A DNA stretch of 35,070 nt from Bifidobacterium breve. Lineage in GTDB: Bacteria; Actinomycetota; Actinomycetes; Nanopelagicales; Nanopelagicaceae. The notes under the pieces were generated by a model. That model saw only the letters and a list, made by a program, of their open reading frames with translations, was not told where the DNA came from and did not search any database. Made by a program: the position numbers and the translations under genes. Where the stretch lies: NCBI GenBank assembly GCA_945876865.1, contig CAMCPZ010000010.1:1-35070 (forward strand), written 5' to 3'. Shown here piece after piece: positions 23,873-30,891 of this stretch. The first letter of the stretch is position 1, and the number at the start of each line of letters is the position of its first letter.

Positions 23873-24188
23873 TTTTGATGCTCCTAAATTTTATTTAAGT
23901 CTCACTTAAGTCTAATAGAGGTATCGGGCCGGTCCATACGCCTGTGGCGATATCTCTGGAAATGCCAAGAATTACCTTAATCACATTCCAATTCAGGGCC
24001 CAGCGCCTTCAATATCTCTTAGGTTTCCCCTCCGAAATCCCCACGAAAGATGTGCGACATCCTTCCCAAATCCCTCCCTGTCTCTTCGACATCCGTTCAA
24101 GCCCCATCACTCCTCTCTTTGAAATCAACTCTCGGGCCCTCCGACATTCAGGAGGAAATCTCTCACAAACTTCGGCAGAGTTGGCGCC
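23873..24188. other. 316-bp divergent intergenic region (kgd / SDR)
   Basis: On the minus side TAAAAT lies shortly upstream of the kgd ribosome site and could be its -10. The plus half (about 24020-24160) is strongly pyrimidine-rich on the plus strand, with CGACAT recurring at 24055, 24087 and 24142. Short ORFs on both strands here look random. I see no RNA gene or terminator. Confidence 0.5.
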
Positions 24189-24911
24189 ATGAATTCCAAT
24201 TCCAACGAGCAACCACTCGCAGTTGTTACAGGCGGATCTCGCGGCTTGGGTTATGTCGTCGCAAAGGCGCTTAAGGCTGCGGGGAATAGAGTGCTAATCA
24301 TTAGCAAAGATCCAGAGCGCGCAGCAAAAAGTGCAGCAGAGATTGGTTGTGAATTCGAAACGGTGGATTTTGAAAATCTTGATTCAACTAAATCTAAATT
24401 TGAAGAAGTGCTTACCAAATATGGAACTCCAAATATTCTTGTATTAGCGCACGGCGTAATGAGTGAGAAAATGTCAAAAACGCTACGCACCACAACACAA
24501 GAGTGGCGTCGGGTAATGGCAATAAATCTAGATTCAAATTTCATCGCAATAAATACGCTTGCACCAACAATGGCTGAAGCTCGCAACGGTCGTGTAATTA
24601 TTTTCACTGCATGCTTAGGTCGAATGTCTGGTCCGGGAAATACTGGTGGCCTTGCGCCATATCGAATTAGTAAAGCCGGTGTTAATGCTTTAGTTAGAAA
24701 TCTTGCTCACGAAACTGGTCAAGGAAGCCGCGGATTCTTAGTCGATGCAATCTGTCCGAATCACAGCAGAACAGATATGGGTGGACCTGATGCACCAAGA
24801 TCAGCGGAGGAAGGTGCAGCAACTGCAATCTGGTTGGCAACAAGAGAGTTCGAAGCGGGCAAAGATTTAACCGGACTGTTCTGGGAAGACCAAGAAGTTA
24901 TTCCTTGGTGA
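24189..24911 (+). CDS. SDR-family NAD(P)-dependent oxidoreductase
   Basis: A 240-residue classical short-chain dehydrogenase. The nucleotide-binding TGGSRGLG is near residue 14, LAHGV stands in for the NAG motif, and YRISK is the catalytic Tyr-x3-Lys with upstream acidic/Thr residues (FTACLGR in place of the usual Ser motif, so the catalytic Ser is probably Thr). The C-terminus has the usual SAEEGAATAIWLAT helix. It resembles 3-oxoacyl-ACP reductase-like SDRs; the substrate is unknown. ATG 24189 has no strong ribosome site adjacent; GGAGG occurs at 24151-24155, too far to serve it. It is followed by a convergent membrane protein gene. Confidence 0.85.
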   Translation: MNSNSNEQPLAVVTGGSRGLGYVVAKALKAAGNRVLIISKDPERAAKSAAEIGCEFETVDFENLDSTKSKFEEVLTKYGTPNILVLAHGVMSEKMSKTLRTTTQEWRRVMAINLDSNFIAINTLAPTMAEARNGRVIIFTACLGRMSGPGNTGGLAPYRISKAGVNALVRNLAHETGQGSRGFLVDAICPNHSRTDMGGPDAPRSAEEGAATAIWLATREFEAGKDLTGLFWEDQEVIPW

Positions 24912-24924
24912 TTATTTTTATTTG

Positions 24925-25296
24925 CTATTCGCGATAGCCATAAAGAGCTGCAACAAAAGTTGTTGCTCCAAGCAAGGCAAGGGGAATTCCAACAATTAAT
25001 AACCCACCAGAAATCATGTAATACGAAACTCCGACAGCAATAGCATTTGCCAGCACCGCAGGTGCTCGTCCATATGATCTGCGTTTAGCAAATCCCATCG
25101 ATGCGAAAAACAAACCGGCTGCACCAAGCAGTGCAAAGACGATTTCACCAATCAGGGCCGACGGCCAAGTTGCGGTTGAAAACACTGATGCCAGAAGTAA
25201 GTAGATAACGATCCCAACCAGAATCAGAGATTCAAGGCGCAGCAGCCAGACTGCGGCCTTCCTAGAATTCTCATAGAACGAATCCGTAATCTTCAT
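24925..25296 (-). CDS. Small integral membrane protein
   Basis: A 123-residue protein with about four hydrophobic segments (about 20-40, 46-68, 78-98 and 100-118), short loops and a basic stretch (AKRRSYGRAP) between the second and third. It resembles many uncharacterised actinobacterial membrane proteins; I cannot name a family. ATG 25296 is preceded by AAAGGAGCC on the minus strand, a good ribosome site. It is divergent from the repeat-bearing mini-protein and convergent with the SDR gene. Confidence 0.7.
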   Translation of the reverse strand: MKITDSFYENSRKAAVWLLRLESLILVGIVIYLLLASVFSTATWPSALIGEIVFALLGAAGLFFASMGFAKRRSYGRAPAVLANAIAVGVSYYMISGGLLIVGIPLALLGATTFVAALYGYRE

Positions 25297-25339
25297 TCTG
25301 GCTCCTTTCCCTATTTCTATTCTAAAAATCCCACACGCA

Positions 25340-25540
25340 ATGAGTAAATCCTATGCAATAGCGGGTGAATCCTATGCGATTAGGAATAAATCCTATGCAG
25401 TAGCGATTAACTCGCATGCAATGACGAGCAAATCCTATTTTGATTTTGCAAGATTCGAACGGACTTGCCCCATATGTGGTTACTCTGTCGTTGACCACCA
25501 AAAAATTGGTGAGGATTGCAGCCCTATCAGCTCCGATTAG
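25340..25540 (+). CDS. Mini-protein with 7-residue repeats and a CPxC zinc motif
   Basis: A 66-residue ORF. Residues 3-38 are about five degenerate heptapeptides built on S-Y-A-x-x-x-K/N (SYAIAGE, SYAIRNK, SYAVAIN, SHAMTSK, SYFDFA), encoded by a 21-bp tandem array. Residues 44-61 form RTCPICGYSVVDHQKIGEDC, with a CxxC, a His and a further Cys, as in a small zinc ribbon. There is no Shine-Dalgarno; TATTCT at 25318-25323 may be a -10 giving a very short leader. The codon register is kept across all repeats, supporting translation, but the family is unknown to me and it may not be a real gene. The stop lies in a 10-bp duplication. Confidence 0.5.
   Translation: MSKSYAIAGESYAIRNKSYAVAINSHAMTSKSYFDFARFERTCPICGYSVVDHQKIGEDCSPISSD
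25344..25440 (+). repeat. 21-bp degenerate tandem array, about 4.5 copies
   Basis: Copies share AAATCCTATGCAATAGCG-like cores spaced 21 bp (two helical turns). They are in frame in the mini-protein, but their shape also suits an iteron-like protein-binding array. Confidence 0.8.
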
Positions 25541-25555
25541 TTCAAATTAGTTCAA
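25536..25555 (+). repeat. 10-bp tandem duplication across a stop codon
   Basis: ATTAGTTCAA occurs twice in direct succession; the first copy holds the stop TAG (25538-25540) of the mini-protein. Confidence 0.85.
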
Positions 25556-25573
25556 ATCTCGGGAACAGGAGTT

Positions 25574-25600
25574 AACTTGAAGAACTTGAAGAACTTAAGA
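25574..25600 (+). repeat. 9-bp tandem repeat before the GGDEF-like gene
   Basis: AACTTGAAG occurs twice, then the variant AACTTAAGA, ending 2 bp before the GTG start. Confidence 0.85.
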
Positions 25601-25602
25601 AA

Positions 25603-26118
25603 GTGAATACTAATTTCGCTCACGGGGCCATCGAGTTTTCCAACAACGGAGTTTTAGATTCCCTTACCGGAGCTCCTGCTCCTAAAACCTTCTTTGATAA
25701 CTTAGCCAGAGAAATTTCACAATCCCGGCGCAGAACTAAACCGATTGCGATTGTGACAATTAAGCTTTTGCCTAAAGATTACGATGCAAAAAAGATTAAG
25801 AAATTAACCACTCAACAAGCCAGCCTGAGAGATCTAGAATTTGAAAAACTCTTGGCGCTAGTGAGCAACAAGATAAAGTCGAACATGAGAGGTGGCGATT
25901 TCTACTCACGTGTAGCAGAGAATGGTTTCTGGCTCTGTTTACAAGGAGATTTAAGCCAAGCAATTAGTGCCGCAAAAAGATTTGAAGACATTCTCTCTGA
26001 GAAATTCAAGACTTCAAATGTTAAAGCGCATGTTGAATTCTCTACCAGTGAATGGAATAGCGATCTGGATACAAATAAGTGGATTGCTGAGATAGATCGC
26101 CAATACTTCGCGAGCTAA
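25603..26118 (+). CDS. Degenerate GGDEF-like domain protein
   Basis: A 171-residue protein. DSLTGAPAPKTFFDNLAREI near residues 19-38 matches the entry helix of GGDEF domains (DxLTGLxNRxxF). The later GGDFYSRVAENGFWLCL occupies the position of RxGDxxxRxGGDEFxxLL, but the catalytic GG(D/E)EF is replaced by AENGF. It should therefore lack diguanylate cyclase activity and may bind a nucleotide or act in protein contacts. It precedes the Tad pilus genes on the same strand, where many actinobacteria have other Tad regulators. GTG 25603 has only a weak ribosome site, and an upstream start is possible. Its stop lies in a 32-bp repeat. Confidence 0.6.
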   Translation: MNTNFAHGAIEFSNNGVLDSLTGAPAPKTFFDNLAREISQSRRRTKPIAIVTIKLLPKDYDAKKIKKLTTQQASLRDLEFEKLLALVSNKIKSNMRGGDFYSRVAENGFWLCLQGDLSQAISAAKRFEDILSEKFKTSNVKAHVEFSTSEWNSDLDTNKWIAEIDRQYFAS

Positions 26119-26198
26119 CGCTCCAGACAAATCTTTACGCCGCGAGCTAACGCTCCAGACAAATCTTTACGCCGCGAGCTAACGCTCTAGGCAAATCT
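26109..26198 (+). repeat. 32-bp tandem repeat, nearly three copies, spanning a stop codon
   Basis: Copies at 26109-26140 and 26141-26172 are identical; the third (from 26173) diverges after about 16 bp. The shared core is CGCGAGCTAACGCTC. The first copy contains the last two codons and TAA of the GGDEF-like gene. The rest of the gap to tadA (26199-26305) holds TTGACG at 26238-26243, a possible -35 with no convincing -10. Confidence 0.95.
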
Positions 26199-26305
26199 TT
26201 TCCTCCCCATGACTTAAATGCAGAAAGTAATCGCAAATTGACGCCTGGATTAGTATCTAAAGAATTTACCTACTTCTGTTAATAAGAAAAAGGTAAGTAT
26301 TTTCA

Positions 26306-27370
26306 ATGCATTTTGATGTCCCAGTGCAAACGAATCCATATGAAGCTCGAGAAAACTTTGAAACATTCGAAACCTTTGGTCCGCTGCAGGAGCTTATGGA
26401 GAACCCAGAAATCGAAGAGGTTTGGATAAATTCGCCGAATAGAATCTTTATTGCAAGAAAAGGCGTAAGTGAATTAACCAACTTGACCCTTACCTTTGAT
26501 GAAGTTAGAAATCTGGTTGAAAGATTATTGATGTGGGGTGGCCGCCGCCTTGATTTATCACATCCATTTGTAGATGCCAGACTTCCAGATGGAAGTAGAT
26601 TGCATGTAGCAATTCCAGAGATTACTGCGCAACATTGGGCCGTCAATATCCGTAAACATCTAATCCGTGGCAAATCGCTCGAAGAGTTAGCTAAATTAGA
26701 TGTGATGTCAGAAGAAGTTTGTGAGTTTCTGATTGCCTGCGTTGAAGCTGGGCTAAATATTCTAGTAAGTGGTTCAACTCAGGCTGGCAAAACCACATTG
26801 CTAAATGCTTTAGTTAGTGCAGTTCCACTCAAAAGTCGAGTTATTACAATCGAAGAGGTATTTGAACTAAGGCCAAGACTTCCGGATTGCGTCGCTCTGC
26901 AAACAAAGCCAGCAAATCTACAAGGTGAGGGAGAAGTGCCACTCCGCAGATTAATTAAAGAAGCTCTGCGAATGCGACCATCTCAAATAGTTGTAGGCGA
27001 GATTCGTGAAGCCGAATCACTAGATCTTTTAATTGCACTTAACTCTGGGCTGCCTGGAATGGCGACAATTCATGCTAACTCGGCGAAGGATGCAATCAGC
27101 AAATTGCAAACATTGCCATTGCTCGCAGGAGAGAACATTTCTCATAAATTTATTGCGCCAGTAGTTGCAGCTGCAATTGATTTAGTGATCCATCTTTCGA
27201 TTGCACCAGATGGTGTGCGTCGGATAATGGAAGTCGCACATGTCACGGGGCGAATTGAGTCTGATCGAGTCGAAACCGAAATGCTTTATAAGTATTCCGG
27301 TCTTGGGAAACTTGCATACGAAAAGGGTTTGATAAACCCTAATCATATTTTCACTAGTCGGAAGAATTAA
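26306..27370 (+). CDS. tadA: Tad/Flp pilus assembly ATPase TadA (CpaF)
   Basis: A 354-residue type II/IV secretion ATPase. The N-terminal domain (1-120) is followed by a RecA-like core with Walker A GSTQAGKT (156-163), an Asp box ITIEEVFEL (180-188), Walker B IVVGEI (228-233) and a His box GMATIHANS (251-259). It powers Flp pilin assembly at the inner face of the membrane. The N-terminus is shorter than in CpaF proteins with a long leader. ATG 26306 has AAAAAGG 12 nt upstream. tadB and tadC follow with 4-bp spacing and 4-bp overlap, so they form one operon. Confidence 0.92.
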   Translation: MHFDVPVQTNPYEARENFETFETFGPLQELMENPEIEEVWINSPNRIFIARKGVSELTNLTLTFDEVRNLVERLLMWGGRRLDLSHPFVDARLPDGSRLHVAIPEITAQHWAVNIRKHLIRGKSLEELAKLDVMSEEVCEFLIACVEAGLNILVSGSTQAGKTTLLNALVSAVPLKSRVITIEEVFELRPRLPDCVALQTKPANLQGEGEVPLRRLIKEALRMRPSQIVVGEIREAESLDLLIALNSGLPGMATIHANSAKDAISKLQTLPLLAGENISHKFIAPVVAAAIDLVIHLSIAPDGVRRIMEVAHVTGRIESDRVETEMLYKYSGLGKLAYEKGLINPNHIFTSRKN

Positions 27371-27374
27371 ACGG

Positions 27375-28115
27375 ATGACCGAAGATGTTGAAATTAACCG
27401 AGGGATTAAGTCAAGGAATTTTCTCATCTATGCGGTGAGTTCATTTGGTGGGTTTCACGTTGCTACTTTAATTACATCTTCTCCAATAATAGGAGTTCCC
27501 TTTGCGCTCATTACAACAACAATTCCAGTCGTAATAATTAGGCGAAAAGTCGAAGCAGAGAGGGCACACTTACAGAACCTATGGCCAGAAATTCTGGATC
27601 ACATTATTTCAGGATTGCAATCAGGATTATCTCTAGCTGAAACATTGGTGGTCCTTGGGACGCGAGGACCAATCAGAACTCGCTCAATATTTATTTTATT
27701 CTCCGAAAAACTGCGCAGTGGTGTTGATTTTGGTCGGGCGCTAAATGAACTCAAGGAGACTTTTAATGATGGAACTGCAGACCAGGTTTGTGAAGTTCTG
27801 GAATTTGCACGAGTTTCTGGAAGTCGAGATACATCTTTAACGCTGAGAACTCTCTCCAACTTTATTCGAAGGGACTTGGCACTCCGTGCGGAGATTGCGG
27901 CAAAACACAGTTGGGTAAAGAATTCTGCAGTTCTCGCAGCAGTTGCTCCCTGGATTTTATTGTTATTGCTCGCAACTCAACCAAATACCTTGCGCGCATA
28001 TACAAGTGCTACGGGATTCACAATTCTAATTATCGGAGCGCTGCTAACAATCACAGCTTATTTCTGGATGGAAAAAGTAGGAAAACTCAGTGAGACTCCA
28101 AGGATCTTCTCATGA
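27375..28115 (+). CDS. tadB: Tad pilus membrane protein TadB (T2SS F domain)
   Basis: A 246-residue protein: paired N-terminal membrane segments (about 15-55), a cytoplasmic type II secretion F domain (about 75-165, with the LRSGVDFGRALNEL pattern) and C-terminal membrane segments (about 175-225). In the family two such proteins (TadB, TadC) form the platform on which TadA acts. It starts 4 bp after tadA and overlaps tadC by 4 bp (ATGA). Confidence 0.85.
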   Translation: MTEDVEINRGIKSRNFLIYAVSSFGGFHVATLITSSPIIGVPFALITTTIPVVIIRRKVEAERAHLQNLWPEILDHIISGLQSGLSLAETLVVLGTRGPIRTRSIFILFSEKLRSGVDFGRALNELKETFNDGTADQVCEVLEFARVSGSRDTSLTLRTLSNFIRRDLALRAEIAAKHSWVKNSAVLAAVAPWILLLLLATQPNTLRAYTSATGFTILIIGALLTITAYFWMEKVGKLSETPRIFS

Positions 28116-28909
28116 GCATTTTCTCACTCTCACTTCTATTTATGTCTCCAATCATTGCTTATGCGACCTACCTACTACTGAATGAGAATCGTGATCCGCT
28201 TAAGGGTTTTCATGATGAATTCTTAAGAAATTTCCGAAGTCAGCAAAAAGTTTCTTTGCTGCTTGAAAGTGAGAGCGAGCGTGTATCCAGGTCCAAGTCT
28301 AAATTGCGCAATCAAATTCTCTTAATTGCGTTCAGTTTTGCAATTGTAATTCTCTTTTTAATTGGAGCTTCATTTATAACAATTCTTTTACTGCTTGGCA
28401 CTCTATTTATCTTTCGATATTGGGAGAAGGGTTCCGCCACCCGACTTGAAAAGAAGCGAGCGGATATTGCGGAAACCGAGTTCCCTTCCATCGTTGAACT
28501 ATTTGCAGTATTAGTTTCTGCTGGCGAGAGCCCCTCCACTGCAATGCTGCGAGTATCGGAGCGGGCTAACGGCGAGATTGCACGAAAATTTGCTGGCGCC
28601 TTGATTGATCTTAAGAGTGGGAAAAGCCTCTCCCAATCTCTCGAGGTTCTAGGAGAACAAGTTAGTTCGCCAACAATTAGACGATTCTGTGACACTCTAA
28701 TTTTGGCGATTGAGCGAGGTAGCTCATTATCTGATGTTTTAAATAGGCAGGTTGAAGAAGTTAGAGCAGCACAACATGCATCACTTTTAACAGCTGCTGG
28801 TAAGGCCGAAATCTCATTAATGATTCCAGTAATTTTTCTAATTCTTCCAATTTCAGTTCTCTTTGCACTTTGGCCCTCCTATGTCTCGCTTGGCCAAAGT
28901 GTCATGTGA
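28112..28909 (+). CDS. tadC: Tad pilus membrane protein TadC (T2SS F domain)
   Basis: A 265-residue protein with an N-terminal membrane segment, a helical pair near 70-110, the F domain about 120-215 (EFPSIVELFAVLVSAGESPSTAMLRVSE, then LKSGKSLSQSLEVL) and a C-terminal hydrophobic segment (about 235-258). The start overlaps tadB by 4 bp. A 161-bp gap with DnaA-box-like sites separates it from the pilin-like gene. Confidence 0.85.
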   Translation: MSIFSLSLLFMSPIIAYATYLLLNENRDPLKGFHDEFLRNFRSQQKVSLLLESESERVSRSKSKLRNQILLIAFSFAIVILFLIGASFITILLLLGTLFIFRYWEKGSATRLEKKRADIAETEFPSIVELFAVLVSAGESPSTAMLRVSERANGEIARKFAGALIDLKSGKSLSQSLEVLGEQVSSPTIRRFCDTLILAIERGSSLSDVLNRQVEEVRAAQHASLLTAAGKAEISLMIPVIFLILPISVLFALWPSYVSLGQSVM

Positions 28910-28916
28910 TTATAAA

Positions 28917-28931
28917 TGTGAATTGTTCACA
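28917..28931. promoter_or_regulatory. Palindrome TGTGAA-TTG-TTCACA
   Basis: A perfect 6+3+6 inverted repeat just after the tadC stop. Its right arm (TTGTTCACA) recurs at 28960-28968, with a perfect DnaA box TTATCCACA at 28942-28950 between. It may be an operator for the pilin genes. Confidence 0.4.
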
Positions 28932-28968
28932 GATTTCTAACTTATCCACACACAACAACTTGTTCACA
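28923..28968 (+). promoter_or_regulatory. Three DnaA-box-like sites between tadC and pilin genes
   Basis: TTGTTCACA (28923-28931), TTATCCACA (28942-28950, full consensus) and TTGTTCACA (28960-28968), all in one orientation, 19 and 18 bp apart. The outer sites are one base from the actinobacterial TTGTCCACA. Regular spacing suggests cooperative binding by one protein; whether it is DnaA is open. Confidence 0.45.
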
Positions 28969-29070
28969 TCATATTTGATTAAAGGCAGGGATGTTCGGTC
29001 AACAATGAAAACTAGTTCAACCCAACAAAACAGAGTCCTCTAAAGGATTTAATCGATCAAATGGAGCGAA

Positions 29071-29496
29071 ATGAATAACAAAGAAACCAGCAATAACAAA
29101 GAAACCAGCAATAACAAAGAAACCAGTGAGCCTGTGGCGGCCGGGCATCTCTCAATGGAAGAAAGTCATTTATCTCCTAGTTTTTTCGGGAAGACACCTA
29201 TTTATCTAAATTCGATACTTATTAATTTTGCATTTGGGACAAGAAAACTGAGATTTGGACTTATAAAGTGTTTAAAGACCAACGTTATCGTTCTCAAATT
29301 TAACAATCTGACGAGAATCAATAGTATGAAAAACACTTTCTCTGCAGCAGCTAAATCAGAGCGAGGGGATGTTCCAGGTTGGGTTTTAGTGGTTTTAATG
29401 ACGACTGGATTAGTTACCGGGATCTGGACCGTTGCCCAACCTCGACTCTCAAGCATCCTAAAGAACTCACTAGATAACATGAACGGTATTCGTTAA
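29071..29496 (+). CDS. Small Tad-cluster membrane protein (pilin-like), uncertain start
   Basis: The C-terminal 56 residues form the recognisable part: SERGDVPGWVLVVLMTTGLV, then a membrane segment, as in the short Flp/TadE-neighbour proteins of actinobacterial Tad clusters. They could be expressed alone from ATG 29326. The frame stays open upstream to ATG 29071, which has GGAG at a 5-nt spacing, and begins with three copies of NNKETS from an 18-bp tandem repeat. The middle (about 25-85) is basic, AT-rich and like nothing I know. The long form is reported because its ribosome site is better and chance openness over 85 codons is unlikely. The stop is 2 bp before the next gene. Confidence 0.5.
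   Translation: MNNKETSNNKETSNNKETSEPVAAGHLSMEESHLSPSFFGKTPIYLNSILINFAFGTRKLRFGLIKCLKTNVIVLKFNNLTRINSMKNTFSAAAKSERGDVPGWVLVVLMTTGLVTGIWTVAQPRLSSILKNSLDNMNGIR
29074..29127 (+). repeat. 18-bp tandem repeat, three copies, in frame
   Basis: AATAACAAAGAAACCAGC occurs at 29074-29091 and 29092-29109, with a one-base variant at 29110-29127. It encodes NNKETS three times. Confidence 0.95.
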
Positions 29497-29498
29497 TT

Positions 29499-29867
29499 GT
29501 GGAGCGGCCGAAAGTTAGTGAATTCTTTAAACCTTTCTTATCACAATCGGGAACAGTAGAAAGCGCTTTAGTTTTAATCCCCACGATTCTGCTTTTTCTA
29601 AGTGTTCTGCAAATCGCAGCCTCGGTGCTTGGCCGAGGTATTGCAGTAAACGAACTACAGGGAGAGGTCAGCAGAGAGGCGCTACTCGGATCCAATTCAA
29701 TTAGCTCTACCAACCAATATCCAGGAGTCCAAATAATTAAACATGCGCTACCTGGCGGCGGTGAAATTATCGTCGGCAGCAAGAGAGCTTCGGTAGTAAA
29801 ACTAACTCCATTACTTGTTCTCCAGGATGAATTCACAGTCAAGGGCATTGCTATAAATGAAAACTAG
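29499..29867 (+). CDS. TadE-like pilus protein
   Basis: A 122-residue protein with an N-terminal prepilin-like region (SGTVESALVLIPTILLFLSVLQIAAS, about 16-42, with the pilin Glu after the processing Gly) and a predicted external C-terminal domain. TadE-family pseudopilins have this form. GTG 29499 begins 2 bp after the previous gene, and it overlaps the next TadE-like gene by 11 bp. The C-terminal half is not alignable by eye with a known subfamily. Confidence 0.68.
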   Translation: MERPKVSEFFKPFLSQSGTVESALVLIPTILLFLSVLQIAASVLGRGIAVNELQGEVSREALLGSNSISSTNQYPGVQIIKHALPGGGEIIVGSKRASVVKLTPLLVLQDEFTVKGIAINEN

Positions 29868-30282
29868 TGATTTAAGCGGATTCATCAGGGGGGAAGAGGG
29901 AAGTGCAATAATTGAATTTGTTATATATGCCTTGCCACTATTCATTCCTTTAATTATCTATTTGACTGCTGTAAATCAGAGTGCCCAAATCCAATATGAG
30001 GCGCGGAATTTCGCAAGGCAGCTAGCGCGAGCATATGTAACCAGCCCAAGCGCGGAATTTACCGGAGCAAGAATCGCCGCAGTCAAAGAGGTCTTTGTCA
30101 CTAGCTCTTTTGCTGCAAATAAAATCGATCCTGATCCCAGGATTGAAATAAGTTGTTCACTCAATCCGTGTCTATCGCCTAATGGAAAAGTATCTATCAC
30201 CGTTTATCTGAACTCAATTTTTTCGAATTCGAAAGCAAGTGCCACCGCAGTTCAAACAGTCGATGCCTGGCGCAGCAACTGA
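29857..30282 (+). CDS. TadE family pilus protein
   Basis: A 141-residue protein. EEGSAIIEFVIYALPLFIPLIIYLTAV (about 13-39) is the typical TadE signature: Gly, then Glu within a hydrophobic helix. The outer domain has a Cys pair (ISCSLNPC) probably forming a disulfide. It overlaps the previous gene by 11 bp and the next by one base (TGATG), so translation is coupled. Confidence 0.78.
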   Translation: MKTSDLSGFIRGEEGSAIIEFVIYALPLFIPLIIYLTAVNQSAQIQYEARNFARQLARAYVTSPSAEFTGARIAAVKEVFVTSSFAANKIDPDPRIEISCSLNPCLSPNGKVSITVYLNSIFSNSKASATAVQTVDAWRSN

Positions 30283-30800
30283 TGCCTCGCCATCCAACTA
30301 GCACGCTGAAAGCAACTAGCACGTTGAAAGCAACTAGCGCCTTTGTGGAAAGTGAAGTGGGATCGATATCCGTCTTAATCTCAAGCCTCTTCTTAATTGT
30401 CTTCATATTGTCTATTGGAATCATCAATATTTCTGATTCGTATCTGGCAAAGCGTGAGTTGATTCAAATCGGGGAAGATGCAATTTTGGTTGCCTCACAT
30501 ACACTTGACGAAAATCTCTATTACTCAGATTCACAGAATCTAGGTTCAGCTAATGCGAGAGTTCCAATAGATTGCTCGTTAGCGGAGATTAAGTTTTATG
30601 CTGAAGTTGCCCTTAGGAGCCTTCGAAGTAATCCAATATCTGTATCCGGCTGGCGGTGTTCAGGTGATGAAATAACAGCGAGCATCAGTTCCAAAATTCA
30701 AGCACTCGTAAACTTTCCGATTCTCTCTAATATAAATAATGGTTTCATTGGCATAGATGCAATTATCGGTGCTACTTCAGAGGTGTCGAATAGTGCCTGA
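30282..30800 (+). CDS. TadG-like pilus assembly protein (Tad N-terminal helix)
   Basis: A 172-residue protein. The start overlaps the previous stop by one base. Residues 4-19 are STLKAT-type repeats from an 18-bp tandem array. ESEVGSISVLISSLFLIVFILSIGIINISDSYLAKRELIQIGEDAIL (about 22-68) is the Tad/TadG helix typical of the last gene in actinobacterial Tad clusters. Two Cys in the outer part may pair. It lacks the long von Willebrand-like extension of larger TadG proteins. The stop lies in a 17-bp repeat. Confidence 0.7.
   Translation: MPRHPTSTLKATSTLKATSAFVESEVGSISVLISSLFLIVFILSIGIINISDSYLAKRELIQIGEDAILVASHTLDENLYYSDSQNLGSANARVPIDCSLAEIKFYAEVALRSLRSNPISVSGWRCSGDEITASISSKIQALVNFPILSNINNGFIGIDAIIGATSEVSNSA
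30295..30345 (+). repeat. 18-bp tandem repeat, about 2.8 copies, in frame
   Basis: CAACTAGCACGCTGAAAG (30295-30312), a one-base variant at 30313-30330, and a partial third copy from 30331. It encodes the TSTLKA repeat at the N-terminus of the TadG-like protein. Confidence 0.92.
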
Positions 30801-30834
30801 AGTCGAATAGTGCCTGAAGTCGAATAGTGCCTGA
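30786..30834 (+). repeat. 17-bp tandem repeat, three copies, across a stop codon
   Basis: TCGAATAGTGCCTGAAG occurs at 30786-30802 and 30803-30819, and a copy truncated at its 3' end at 30820-30834. The first copy holds the TGA of the TadG-like gene, and the later copies lie in the gap before prfB. Confidence 0.95.
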
Positions 30835-30891
30835 GAGAGTCTTTGCTGCCAGTGTTACAGAACAAGACAAATGTGCCATTACGCTTAACCC

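Noticed and set aside
24055-24149. Three CGACAT repeats upstream of the SDR gene as an operator
   Set aside because: The copies are short, irregularly spaced (32 and 55 bp) and expected often in this composition.
23944-24274. Short ORFs on both strands between kgd and the SDR gene
   Set aside because: They overlap one another and the SDR start, have poor ribosome sites and random-looking translations; the pyrimidine-rich DNA explains the openness.
24924-24938. GCTAT-TCGCG-ATAGC inverted repeat as a terminator of the SDR gene
   Set aside because: Only 5 bp, no T-run follows on either strand, and it encodes the end of the convergent membrane protein.
26109-26198. CRISPR array or attachment site at the 32-bp repeats
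   Set aside because: Copies are directly adjacent with no spacers, there is no cas gene, no tRNA and no integrase nearby.
28917-28931. CRP/Fnr-type binding site
   Set aside because: The half-sites TGTGA and TCACA are 5 bp apart instead of the 6 expected for CRP, so the family assignment was dropped and only a generic palindrome reported.
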